Assembly (NCBI GenBank): GCA_023014485.1
Contig: JAJOZX010000880.1
Span: forward strand, 629,501 to 693,500
Origin: Bathynomus jamesi
Taxonomy: Eukaryota; Arthropoda; Malacostraca; Isopoda; Cirolanidae
DNA: 64,000 bases
Reading direction: 5' to 3'
Shown here: in pieces, positions 42,856 to 53,212 of the stretch
How positions within the stretch are numbered: position 1 is the first letter of the stretch
How the letters are laid out: each line of letters starts with the position of its first letter
Program-made: the position numbers and the translations under genes
The notes under the pieces: model-generated
The model's database searches: none
Told to the model about the DNA's origin: nothing
What the model saw: only the letters and a program-made list of their open reading frames with translations

Positions 42856-45462
42856 ATGGAACATTTAAAACTGAAACAGAAGTGTGCTGATCCTTTGCTG
42901 CGTCACAAAGGTCAGTATCGAAAGAAGAGTTTGAGAATTGTACCATAGGAACTTGTAAATAAGTTTCCCAATCTGCACTTAACACTACATCACAGACTTT
43001 GTAAGCAGTATAGAGAACATCTTGAGTCCTTGCCTGAGAAAGGAATAGGCACTTTGAATTCAGACATAAATGATGATTCTTCTTGTAGTAGTGAACCACC
43101 TGAAGATCTTGAGAAAATTGAAAATGTTGACAATAGTGATGCATCAACTTCAGAGCAAAACCATGAGATGTGTACTTTGAATGCTTCTTTTGTTTCAATT
43201 GGTGAATCACCCATAAAAAAGAGAAAGCTTGTAGAGCAAAAGTCATATGGAGCTAAAAAACTAAGCAAGGTGACAGAGACAGTTAAGAAGAGAATGGAAA
43301 CAGTTGCAGGAAAAGAGATTTCTGACTCACAATTTAAGGAGCCATCTGGAGATGTAGACTGTTTAGAAATAATAAAGCAACTCAAGGAAAAATTCAAAAA
43401 TGAAAATACTAAAAGAAGTGATAAAATAAAAATCCTCACTGTATTGCCCAAAAGTTGGAGCATTAGGAAAATTGCTTCAGAATTTAACACAACAAGGCAT
43501 ACAGCATCTATTGCTAAAAAAATAGTTGAAGAAAAAGGTGTCCTTTCAGACCCAAATCCAAAGGGTGGGAAAAGAATTAAACAGGATACTGTTGACGCTA
43601 TTAAAGCATTTTATCTTTCAGAAGACATCAGTAGAACAATGCCAGGAAAGAAAGACTATTGTAGTATCATTGACAATGAAAGAGGAAGGATACATTTGCA
43701 AAAGCATCTTTTACTTTGCAATTTAAAAGAAGCCTATCATATTTTCAAAGAAAGAAATCCTTTGGTTAAGGTGGGATTCAGTAAATTTGCAGAACTGCGT
43801 CCAAAGCAGTGTGGTATTGCTGGAGCAACAGGAACTCACTCAGTATGTGTCTGTACAATTCATCAGAATGCCAAACTTATGTTTGTAGGAGCTGAATTAG
43901 AAAAACTAACTGCAAATGATGACACACCTATTAAGAATGTACGTCATTGTGTTGCCTTTATGGAATGCAATCCTGCCTCACAGAAATGCTGCCTCAGACA
44001 ATGTGAACAATGTGGAGATCCATCAGATTTAAAAAACAGACTACTGGACATATTTACAAACAACTTCATTGATATCATAAATTTTAAAAAGTGGACCAAT
44101 ACAGATCGGTCAAATCTTGAATCAGTAGAACTGAATACAGATGAATATATTGACCAATTCTGTAACCAACTGAAAGAATACCAGATACATGACTTCAAGA
44201 CAAAGATGCAAGCAACTTATTACCGTGAAACAAAAATGTCTTTGAAAGATGGTGAGGTCCTTGCTGTGTGTGATTTTGCTGAAAATTATTCCTTTATTCT
44301 TCAAGATGAGGTTCAGAGCTTTCACTGGAACAATGAGATGGCTACTCTACATCCATTTGTTATTTACTATAAAAAGGAAGATGAGATTGCTCACCTTAGC
44401 TTTATTATTATTTCAGAGTGTAACATCCATAACACAGTTGCTGTACATTTGTTTCAAAAGCATCTGATAAAATTCCTAAAAGATAATATCTCATCCATCG
44501 GTTTCATCCACAAAATAATTTACTTTTCAGATGGGTGTGCAGGACAGTATAAGAACTGCAAAAACTTTTTGAATCTTTGTCATCACAGAGATGATTTTGG
44601 AATTGAGGCAGAATGGAATTTTTTTGCAACAAGTCATGGAAAGGGACCCTGTGATGGTGTTGGAGGCACAGTTAAGAGATTAGCCGCAAAAGCTAGTCTA
44701 CAACGACCTTATGATGAACAGATCCTTACTGCAGAACAGTTATATACATTTGCAAGTGAAAATATTGTAAATATAAAATGTCATTTTTCAACCAATAAAG
44801 AGCATGAAGAGGAAAGCCAACTTCTCCAAGAAAGACACTCAACTGCAAGGACTATTGCTGGTACACAGAAATTACACCATTTACAGCCAGTTTCATTGAC
44901 TTCTCTTAAGGTTAAACATTATTCATTATCAGATTATTCAAATATTGAGAAAGTTACTGAAAAGGAAGAAGTTGTGACTGAGGAGAAAATACATGGTTTT
45001 GTTACTGCTGCATATGATGGCCATTGGTGGGTGGCATATGTGCTGGAAAAGATACCAGAGAATAGAGAAGTAAAAGTCACATTCCTTCATCCTCATGGCC
45101 CAAACCCATCATTTGTGTATCGTGGTTGACCAGATGAATTAATCTTACCATATTCAGATATTCTAACACAAGTTGAGGCATCTACTACTAATGGACGAAC
45201 ATACAGGATTTGCAAAGAAGTTACTTTGAAGGCATCCAAAGCTTTGGCAGATCTACAGCACAGAAAGGTAAGAATTCAAAATTAAAATGGTCATGTAACT
45301 ATATATACACTGCATACATTTTAAGTTGTGATAAATGGAAATCAATGAGCACTATACCTATACATATTGTATGTACATTTTAATATGTTACTTGTATTTG
45401 TTAATTAGGTAGCTATCTAGGTATACATTAAAAATTGTTTTCTCTTCTAGAAATCACAATAA
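42856..45462 (+). pseudogene. Copy C transposase, about 807 codons, two in-frame stops
   Basis: The ATG at 42856 opens MEHLKLKQKCADPLLRH. A TAG at 42946 interrupts, then LTLHHRLCKQYREHLESLP continues. Together these supply a C..C/H motif like copy B, probably zinc binding. A basic KKRK patch near 43220 may be a nuclear signal. Then come ILTVLPKSWSIRKIASEF (HTH-like), GTHSVCVCTIHQ, CDFAENYSF (Asp473), FSDGCAGQYKN (Asp559) and CDGVGGTVKR (Asp600), the candidate D/D/D triad. A TGA at 45127 replaces an expected Arg. The frame then continues PDELILPYSDILTQVEA to a donor at 45268. The intron ends at 45450 and the last codons are K-S-Q-stop. An upstream acceptor (TTTTCAG, 42819) suggests a 5' leader intron. 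Confidence 0.9.
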
Positions 45463-45724
45463 ATTGGGTGGCCCACAAGAATCTTGTCAACTACTGAAAA
45501 CCATCACATACATGCACAACATACAGGTGAGGTGGGTAAAGAACAAATATTTAAAAAAAGCATTTGCTTGTTTGTAGAAGGCTGCAGATAGTATGTAGAT
45601 ATGGGTTGTATTTGTAAGAGATTGAGCTGACCTTAGACAAAAATGGTTACTGACATACAAGGTCACAAAGTCATGACTTTTTGACAATTTTTGTATAAAA
45701 TGACTTTTTTCAAAATGTTGCTTG

Positions 45725-46193
45725 AATTCATTATTTTTTATACATTGAACTAGTTATCAGCCACTTACAGCTTCTTGGGATTTTGTTGTACATGACTCAA
45801 GGTATTAATGTAAAAAAATTGAATTTTTTAGAAAGGTATTTTTTTTTTTTCAAGGTCAAAGGTCAACTTTTGAAGGGATTTTTTTATTTTTCACAGTAGA
45901 GATATTTAACAAGAGACAATAAACAAGGGGCTACTAAAGAGCTTTAAAATGAGACCAAAATCAATGCTCTAGCTTTAATAGTTGTTTAGTTACACCATTT
46001 TGAAAATAGTCATTTAACGCAAAAAAGGTCAAAATGTCACAACTTTGTGACCTTGTATCTCAGTAACCAAAGGTCAGTCAGCTCTAATAATTTGGGAATT
46101 TAAGTTTGGCATGTATATCTGCTATTGTGCCAAGTATGAGCAAAATTGAAAGGGGTGAGTGTTTTAGGTGGCTGACTTGACATGGAATGACCC
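45725..46193 (-). repeat. Right terminal inverted repeat of copy C
   Basis: Inverse of 42013-42493. Confidence 0.94.
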
Positions 46194-46857
46194 TAAAATT
46201 GAATGCTCAAAAGCAAAGCGTCGCCGCTTAAACGTGCATAGGCAACCTTTTGATGTTAAACTAATGAAATTTAAGCAAGATTTTTTTGATGGCCTAAAAG
46301 AAGTGGAAAAAAATGATCGCTCATCTAAACTGACAATACAAAAAGTCATCACCGCATACCCAGAGATTTTAAGAGATACAGCTATGATAGTAACAGCCAT
46401 GCCACCCACTCAGGTCAGTGTCGAGAGACTGTTTTCCGCACTGAAAATAATTAAATCAGATTTAAGGGCTTCAATGAAAGAGGATCTGGCAGAAGCAATT
46501 CTGTTCCTAAGAACAAGTTATTCGTAAATTTTAGATTTTCACCCTTGGCCTTAGTTTAATAAATTTTGTAGGAATACTTTTATATTTTTGATTGCATTTA
46601 ATGAAATTTTTATTTTGTCAGTCTTAAATTTAATTTTTTTTTGTTTTATGCTCAATGAATTTTGTTTTTTCATAAATAAAAAATAAAAAAGCCATAATGG
46701 CATCGCTACAACCATTAGACTCAAACTTTGCAGGTTATAGGTTTAAAAAGTAGCCTGATGATTCACGTGGTGGGGATGAAATGCCTCTTGTGTAATTATC
46801 ATCATAGCAAATTTAGAATTAATATACCTTCAGAGTCGGAGAGACAAAAAAATTGAG

Positions 46858-46898
46858 GAGTCGGAGTCAGTTTTTTATGTGCCGACTCCACAGCCCTG
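46858..46898 (-). repeat. hAT right terminal repeat
   Basis: Inverted, it reads CAGGGCTGTGGAGTCGGCAC followed by an ACTGACTCCGACTCC-type block. This end type is widespread among animal hAT elements. Confidence 0.85.
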
Positions 46899-46911
46899 AT
46901 CAGTATTCACA

Positions 46912-48483
46912 AATGAAAATTTAAATAATATACCTGATCTTAAACTACCAGGACAAGATAGAGAAATAAATGAATTAAGGGTAACAAAACTAGATATCCT
47001 AAAAGCAATAGATAAATTAAAAATTGAAAAATCTCCAGGGCCAGATGAAATGCATCCAAGTCATAAAAGCTGCCAAAAAAGAATATAGCATAGGCACTAG
47101 AAATTATTTTTAATAAATCACTGATATGTACTGAAATTCCAGAGGATTGGAAGAAAGCAAATGTGGCTCCAATCTTTAAAAAAGGAAATAGAAACTTGGC
47201 AAAAAACTACAGACCCATCAGCCTCACCTCCATTATTTGCAAATTACTCAAAAGTATCATTAGAGGTAAAGTTACTGAGTTCCTTGAAGAGTGCAACCTT
47301 ATAAATGATAGGCAGCATGGCTTTCGAAATGGAAGGTCCTGTCTAACCAACTTGATTGAATTTTATGATGGAATCCTATTGCATTTGGACAATAAAGAGC
47401 CAGTAGATATAGTATACTTAGATTTTGCAAAGGCATTTGATACTGTTCCTCATGCAAAATTGTTGGTAAAAGTTAGAGCCCATGGTATAAGAGGTCATAT
47501 AGCTGACTGGATAGAAGAATGGCTGAGAAACAGAAAACAGAGTTCATCTAAATGGAAATAAGTCTACTTGGAGACCCGTATTGAGCGGAGTCCCACAGGG
47601 GTCTGTTCTGGGACCTCTGCTTTTTGTTGTGTATATAAATGATCTAGAGAAGGGCCTATCATGTAAAACCTCAAAATTTGCTGATGATACAAAATTAGGC
47701 CATAATGTTAAGTCAGTAGCAGGAGCAATGACAATACAAAAAGACTTAGACAGAGTAACAGCCTGGGCAGATAAGTGGGAGATGAAATTTAATGTTGATA
47801 AGTGCAAGGTTATGCATATTGGGCCAAAAAATCCAGAATTTGAATACAATATGAATGGAATTTCGATTAAAAATGATGATAAAGAGAAAGACTTGGGTGT
47901 CACTGTGACTAATGACCTTAAACCCTCAAATTACTGTATGGTAATCAGAAATAAAGCAAATGCTAGACTCAATCTCATGCAGACACACATTGAATACAAA
48001 TCACCCAATATTATAAAGCAACTATACATTTCATATGTGAGACCCCTCCTTGAATACTGTACTCAATTTAATAGTCCCTATTTGATACAAGATATTGAAA
48101 AACTGGAAAAAGTACAGAAACAAGCAACACGAATGATCCCCTCTCTAAGACAATTGACATATAAGGAAAGACTGGCGTATCTAAACATGTTCTCATTAAA
48201 AAGGGGGTTAAGGGGTGATATGATTGAGGTGTACAAAATGACAAAAGGGTTGGATAAGATAGATTTTGATTCTCTTTTCATTAAAGATCACAATAACCAG
48301 ACTAGAGGTCATAGTATGAAATTATTTAAGCCAAGATGTAGAACAAATTTAAGAAAACATTGTTTTACAAACAGAGTAATTAAGTTTTGGAACAGTCTGA
48401 CAGAAGAAGGGGTGACTTCAGATACACTTGATTCGTTCAAAAGAAGGTTGGATAGTTTGATGTCTGCAAGGGACATCTTGTGA
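46912..48483 (+). pseudogene. CR1-like reverse transcriptase, copy 1
   Basis: Blocks in order: SPGPDEMHP; KKGNRNLAKNYRPISLTSII; HGFRNGRSCLTNL; VYLDFAKAFDTVPHAKLLVK (first catalytic Asp); SGVPQGSVLGPLLFVVYIND; KFADDTKLG (catalytic FADD); DLGVTVTNDLK; and the C-terminus RTNLRKHCFTNRVIKFWNSL to the stop at 48483. Frame changes occur near 47075 and 47545. The second (at CAGAGTTCATCT) is also present in copy 2. Confidence 0.92.
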
Positions 48484-48877
48484 TAGTGTTTAAGCCCATT
48501 TTTATTGCATGAATGGTACTAGTTTATTTCATATATATTATGTGCATTTAGGTGATAGATCCCACATCTCAACACAAGTGTTGTGGGATATAGGGAGGCA
48601 GCATCTTGGGTTAGGGGATACTCTCTGTCCTTACACACCCCATTTAAAGAGATTCCTCTACCGAGCGGTGCCCCCCCATAGTACTGTGAGGTATTGAAAA
48701 ACTCATGATTTTCACTTGCCCCACAAACACCTTTAAATGGGAGACCCAAAATGGGTGCACACACACACACACACTTCTACATTACTGTAGTGTCTTTACA
48801 GCCACACCTACACTTTTCCTCCTAAGTATATATATTGTAATGTATATGGTTACAAATTGTGACTTGGTCTGCAATTG

Positions 48878-49877
48878 GGTTATTATTCGTTTTTGACCCA
48901 GTCACACCCAGCTATAACAGCAATATATATTGAATAACCAATCAAAACTGAATAAGAAAATATATATATTATCTTCTGCAAATTTGTATAAAATATGTTT
49001 TTTTATTAAAATATATTTCCTATTTTTTGTGTTTTTTCAATATATATATATCAACTATTTGGTGAATATTTCTTATTTTTGGTGATTCTGGCTACTTCTG
49101 CGTAATTCAATTTGTCCTGTTTTACAAATAAATCATTTTTAGCAATTGTTCATCTGTTGAACTCTGTTCAGTTTGTTTTTTTTGTGACTAGAAGTATCAC
49201 GTGTCAGTTATGCATATTTGATTTTGAAGACGTGATCCGCCATATTGCCCTCGATGAAGACAAGAGTTTAGACCTTTTTTTCAATCATGGAATAATTAAG
49301 ACATCCATGACCTGCCCTAAATGCAATAGTGCTTGTATTTTAAGAAAAGACCAGAAGGTCTTTAGGTGCCGTAAAAAAAATCCTAAAAATAAACGTGTCA
49401 TTTCAGTTTAAGGGCAGGCGAAATTTAGCGGACTACCCATGCAAGGTTGGCAGCACATGTTATTACATTATCATTTGTATAATTTAGGTCTCTGGGGTAT
49501 GGGGGCAGAGCCCCCGTAAAGATCATGTATCACAAATTGATCAGTCCTAATGGTTTGCGGACAGTTCAGTACGTGACACCGGTTAGGTCAACTGTATGCC
49601 CTTGATGATTGGTTAGGTTGTCATGATATTTTCGTTTAAATTCGTTAGTTTAAACGAAAATGACGAGTGCAAACTTTTCTGGTTAATTTTAAGGTGTTTT
49701 GTACGAAACTGCCATCCGTTTCCTGTGCAAATGCGTAGTTTTCAAGATGACAATATCTCGAAAACTACACATTTGCACAGGAAATAGATGGCAGATTCGT
49801 GCAGAACACCTCAAAATTGACCAGAAAAGTTTGCTCTCATTATAAAAAGAGACTGGGTCAAAAAATGAATAATTACC
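48878..49877 (+). mobile_element. Merlin-like non-autonomous element 1
   Basis: Ends GGTTATTATTCGTTTTTGAC and, inverted, GGTAATTATTCATTTTTTGA. A perfect 8-bp duplication TGCAATTG lies at 48870-48877 and 49878-49885. The unfilled target is present in CR1 copy 2 near 52850 as CAATTGCGGACC. It encodes only a zinc-finger-like N-terminus. The right part holds a strong hairpin (about 49670-49835). The 8-bp target, GG ends and protein style suggest Merlin; this is not certain. Confidence 0.85.
49112..49411 (+). pseudogene. Merlin-like transposase N-terminal fragment
   Basis: The plus frame contains SITCQLCIFDFEDVIRHIAL, then GIIKTSMTCPKCNSACILRK and VFRCRKKNPKNKR. The C-x2-C...FRCRKK layout matches the zinc-binding start of ISXO2/Merlin-type transposases. 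It stops at 49411 with no DDE domain. A matching fragment lies in the second copy at 50827-51081. Confidence 0.65.
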
Positions 49878-50067
49878 TGCAATTGATATGGACCATGACT
49901 TATTTTTAGTAGGCAAGGTACTGGTATTGATGGGTACTGTGATGAAATTGACTGGATTCTTTGGATCTGATATATTTGCATGTCAGTTATAAACAGATAT
50001 AGAGTGTAACATATTTGTGGATAGTAGCCTATTATGACTGATCCTCTGGATCCAGAGATTCTATCTT

Positions 50068-50202
50068 TAGTTTTAACGATAATTAATTAGTTTTAACTTG
50101 ATAATTAATTAGTTTAAATTGATAATTAATTAGTTTTAAATTGATAATTAATTAGTTTTAAATTGATAATTAATTAGTTTTAAATTGATAATTAATTAGT
50201 TT
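50068..50202 (+). repeat. 22-bp tandem array in the CR1 3' region
   Basis: About six copies of a unit containing TTTTAAATTGATAATTAATT. CR1 copy 2 has only one to two units at the same place (about 52615-52665), so the array expanded in copy 1. Confidence 0.92.
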
Positions 50203-50247
50203 GGTAAAAATTGGTTATTGCCAATGTACAGGCACTTTTTACATAGT

Positions 50248-50277
50248 GGAGCCACTTCAATGGGCCGAAGTGGCTCC
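50248..50277 (+). other. Perfect 11-bp stem hairpin near the CR1 3' end
   Basis: GGAGCCACTTC, an eight-base loop, then GAAGTGGCTCC, about 40 bases before the TTATGTTC-type tail. CR1 copy 2 has a partly mispaired version. It may be an RNA element recognised by the RT; that is inference. Confidence 0.7.
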
Positions 50278-50361
50278 TAGTGTGCCCACTATAAAAATTT
50301 CTCATGTTCTTATGTTCAATTTGTCCATTGTCCTATTCCCAACCATGGTATATTGACACTG

Positions 50362-51381
50362 GGTAATTATTTGTTTTTACACCCAGTCTGTTTTTATGAT
50401 GAGAATAAACTTTTCTGGTCAATTTTGAAGTGTTTTACACAAATCTGTCATCCGTTTCCTGTGCAAATGTGTAGTTTTCAAGATATCATCATCTCAAAAA
50501 CTACACATTTGTACAGGAAATGGATGGCAATTTCATACAAAACACCTCAAAATTAACCAGCAAAGTTTGTACTCGTCATTTTCGCTTAAACTAACGAAAA
50601 TATCATGACTTAACCTAACCAATCATCAAGGGTGTACAGTTGACCTAACTGGGTATTCAATTGATCTAACTAGTGTCATGTACTGAACTGTCCGCAAAAC
50701 ATTAGGATTGATCAATTTGTGATGTGTGATCTTTACAGGGACAGAGCCCCCATACCCCCTGCCCCAAGACCTAAATTATACAAATGATAATGTAATAACA
50801 TGTGCCCACCTTGCCTGGGTAGTCCGCTAAATTTTGCATGCCCTTAAAGATTGAAACACTGAAAACTCACATTTATTTTTAGGATTTTTTTTATGGTACC
50901 TAAAGACCTTCTGGTCTTTTCTTAAAATACAAGCATTATTGCATTTAGAGCAGGTCATGGATGTCTTAATTATTCCGTAATTGAAAAAAATGTCTAAACT
51001 CTTGTCTTCATCGAGGGCAATATGGCAGATTACGTCTTTAAAGTCAAATATGCAAAACTGACACATCATACTTGTGGTCACAAAAACACCAAACTAACAG
51101 GCCAATTGCTAATAATGATTTAATTTTAAAACAGGACAAATTGAATTATGCAGCAGAAGTAGCCAGAAACACAAAAAATAGGAAATATTCACCAAATAGT
51201 TGATATATACAGTATACAGTATATTGAAAAAACACGAAAAATAGGAAATATATTTTAATAAAAAACCATATTTTATACAAATCTGCACAAGATATATATT
51301 TTCTTAGTCAGTTTGAATGGCAATTCAATATATTGTACTGTTTTAATCGCGCATGAGCGGGTTAAAAGACTAATATTAACC
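50362..51381 (-). mobile_element. Merlin-like non-autonomous element 2
   Basis: Ends GGTAATTATTTGTTTTTACA and, inverted, GGTTAATATTAGTCTTTTAA. A perfect 8-bp duplication TGACACTG lies at 50354-50361 and 51382-51389. It is the same family as 48878-49877 but in opposite orientation, inserted just past the CR1 copy 1 tail. Confidence 0.88.
50827..51081 (-). pseudogene. Merlin-like transposase fragment, second copy
   Basis: The minus strand reads MCQFCIFDFKDVICHIALDE and SMTCSKCNNACILRKDQKVF, followed by RYHKKNPKNKCEFSV. It parallels the first copy with a Cys-to-Tyr change in the FRCRKK block but keeps a further Cys (KCEFSV) that completes the expected zinc site. No catalytic domain. Confidence 0.65.
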
Positions 51382-51716
51382 TGACACTGTACTGCTTCAT
51401 CTAAATTACCAAGTATGTGAAACCTGTTATGAGTTGCTACCACATGATTACTATTCTCTCTAATCTTACTCCTTGACTGACCTTTGACTATGACATTCAT
51501 CAGGCCTAACTTTACTTGGACCTACATCCCTGTCATTAACCCTTGGGCTAGGCTTAGGCGGCCATTTAAAAAGGAGGACACTGAGTATGTGGCTGCGCAT
51601 TAACACACACATATATATATATAATATATATATATATAACGTAAAGAACGACGCTTGTATAGGAGATATTCCGCGCAAGACGAGAAAGAGAAAACAACAA
51701 ATGAAAAAATGAAGTA

Positions 51717-51782
51717 CCACCTGGAATCGAACCCGGGATCTTCCGATTGCCGGTCAGACGCGATAACCACTACACCATGGAC
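51717..51782 (-). ncRNA. tRNA-like module T1a
   Basis: Inverse copy of the T1 module, with box A-like GGTGTAGTGGTTATCGCG and box B GGGTTCGATTCC. One C shorter than the direct copies after box B. Confidence 0.75.
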
Positions 51783-51952
51783 TTCACTCTTCCAAATGCC
51801 GTAATTCCTCTACATACTCGCAGAAACCAATGCCCCAAGGGGCACCTCCCGCATGCCGTAACATTATATACATTCAACTGCAAAGAACACGCCCCCTTGG
51901 GGCATTGGTTTCTGCGAGTATGTAGAGGAATTACGGCATTTGGAAGAGTGAA

Positions 51953-52020
51953 GTCCATGGTGTAGTGGTTATCGCGTCTGACCGGCAATCGGAAGATCCC
52001 GGGTTCGATTCCCAGGTGGT
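51953..52020 (+). ncRNA. tRNA-like module T1b
   Basis: Box A-like TGGTGTAGTGGTTATCGCG, anticodon arm TCTGA-CCGGCAA-TCGGA (loop with GGC in anticodon position, C at position 33 instead of U), variable AGATC, T arm with loop TTCGATT. The acceptor strands do not pair convincingly, so a working tRNA is unlikely; pol III promoter boxes look intact. Confidence 0.75.
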
Positions 52021-52218
52021 ACTTCATTTTTTCATTTGTTGTTTTCTCTTTCTCGTCTTGCGCGGAATATCTCCTATACAAGCGTCGTTCTTTACGTTAT
52101 TTATACTGCGTGTTCTTTGCAGTTGAATGTATATAATGTTACGGCATGCGGGAGGTGCCCCCTTGGGGCATTGGTTTCTGCGAGTATGTAGAGGAATTAC
52201 GGCATTTGGAAGAGTGAA

Positions 52219-52286
52219 GTCCATGGTGTAGTGGTTATCGCGTCTGACCGGCAATCGGAAGATCCCGGGTTCGATTCCCAGGTGGT
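52219..52286 (+). ncRNA. tRNA-like module T1c
   Basis: Identical to T1b over the module, 266 bp downstream. Confidence 0.75.
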
Positions 52287-53212
52287 ACTTCATTTTTTCA
52301 TTTGTTGTTTTCTCTTTCTCGTCTTGCGCGGAATATCTCCTATACAAGCGTCGTTCTTTATGTTATTTATACTGCGTGTTCTTTGCAGTTGAATGTATAT
52401 ATATATATATATGTTAACGTATGGCCACATATGCAGTGTCCTTCTTTCTGGAAATTTGGAAATGGCCACCGTAAGGATAGAGTGCTCAAAAGGCGGACTG
52501 TAGAACATAAGAAATTTTTATAGTGGGCACACTAGGGGCCACTTTGGCCCATCGAGGGGGCTCCACTATGTAAAAACTGCCTGTACATTGGCAATAACCA
52601 ATTTTTACAAAACTCATTAAGTATTAATTTAAAACTAATTAATTATCAATTTAAAACTACAGAATCTCTGGATCCAGAGGATCAAAGTCATAATAGGCTA
52701 CTATCCACAAATATGTTACACACTATATCTATTTATAACTGACATGCAAATATATCAGATCCAAAGAATCCAGTCAATTTCATTATGGTACCCATCAATA
52801 CCAGTACCATGCCAACCAAAAATAAGTCACGGTCCATATCAATTGCGGACCAATTCACAATTTACATTACAATATATATACTTAGGAGGAAAAGTGTAGG
52901 TGTGGCTGTAAAGACTGTACAGTAATGTAGAAATGTGTGTGCACTCATTTTGGGTTTCCCATTTAAAGGTGTTTGTGGCAAGTGAAGATCATAAGTTTTT
53001 CAATACCTCACAGTACTATGGGGGGCACCACTCGGCAGAGGAATCTCTTTAAATAGGATGTGTAAGGACAGAGAGTATCCCCTAACCCAAGATACTGCCT
53101 CCCTATATCCCACAACACCTGTGTTGAGCTGTGGGATCTATCACCCAAATGCGCACAATATATATGAAATAAACTAGTACCATTCATGCAATAAAAATGG
53201 GCTTAAACACCA

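Larger units (their letters stand above)
42013..46193 (+). mobile_element. GGGTCATTC-ended DNA transposon, copy C (Sola-like?)
   Basis: 4181 bp. Ends GGGTCATTCCATGTCAA on both sides (inverted). A perfect 4-bp duplication TAAA lies at 42009-42012 and 46194-46197. Terminal repeats are about 470-480 bp. It is the best-preserved member of the group in this window, inserted in a hAT gene. Confidence 0.96.
40660..46527 (+). pseudogene. hAT transposase, right-hand copy, split by copy C
   Basis: Pieces: 40660-41118 (APLTRFF, then SQPAFLGLNGEMAKKLGVSL); 41120-41845 (LCIVTDNASNM, HMCCVVHTLQLAIRDGLKD, WGSTYMMSKHLLDLKPF); 41839-42012 (LTEEQIAKAKEALCEV). After copy C, 46198-46527 encodes the dimerisation domain (PPTQVSVERLFSALKIIKSD). 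Removing copy C and one TAAA rejoins LDK and IECSKAKRRR in frame. Lesions independent of the insertion are a one-base loss near 41118 (intact in the left arm), a TAA near 41187 and a frame change near 41842. Confidence 0.92.
40640..46898 (+). mobile_element. hAT element (CAGGGCTGTGGAGTCGG ends), right-hand copy
   Basis: The right terminus, inverted, is CAGGGCTGTGGAGTCGGCAC at 46898. The 5' end is replaced by the Penelope-like element near 40620. It is interrupted by copy C at 42013-46193. The next 8 bases (ATCAGTAT) and then 46907 onward are CR1 sequence, so this hAT inserted into the CR1 element that resumes there. The left target copy is not visible because the left side is the inverted duplicate. 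Confidence 0.85.
46899..50317 (+). mobile_element. CR1-like non-LTR element, copy 1
   Basis: It resumes directly after the hAT's 8-bp target (46899-46906) in the RT N-terminal region (VFTNENLNNIPDL). It carries the RT, then a long 3' region containing a Merlin-like insertion (48878-49877), a 22-bp tandem array, a hairpin and a TTATGTTC-type tail ending near 50317. The 5' half lies beyond the hAT and is not recognisable in this window. Nearly the same sequence recurs inverted at 52503-55075. Confidence 0.9.
51559..52467. repeat. tRNA-like repeat array T1 (one inverted plus two direct units)
   Basis: Units of about 266 bp, each with GCATTGGTTTCTGCGAGTAT, a tRNA-like module, a CTTTCTCGTCTTGCGC stretch and GTTCTTTGCAGTTGAATG. 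The first unit is inverted relative to the other two. The array sits in TA repeats and is enclosed by a weaker outer inverted repeat (51559-51607 and 52412-52467, sharing GGACACTG, TATGTGGC and GGCCATTT). Confidence 0.9.

Noticed and set aside
50068..50202. CRISPR-like regular repeat
   Set aside because: Units are directly adjacent with no unique spacers, in a eukaryotic retroelement 3' region.
51747..52081. Paired sense and antisense open frames across array T1
   Set aside because: They arise because the inverted and direct units are near-identical; not evidence of coding.
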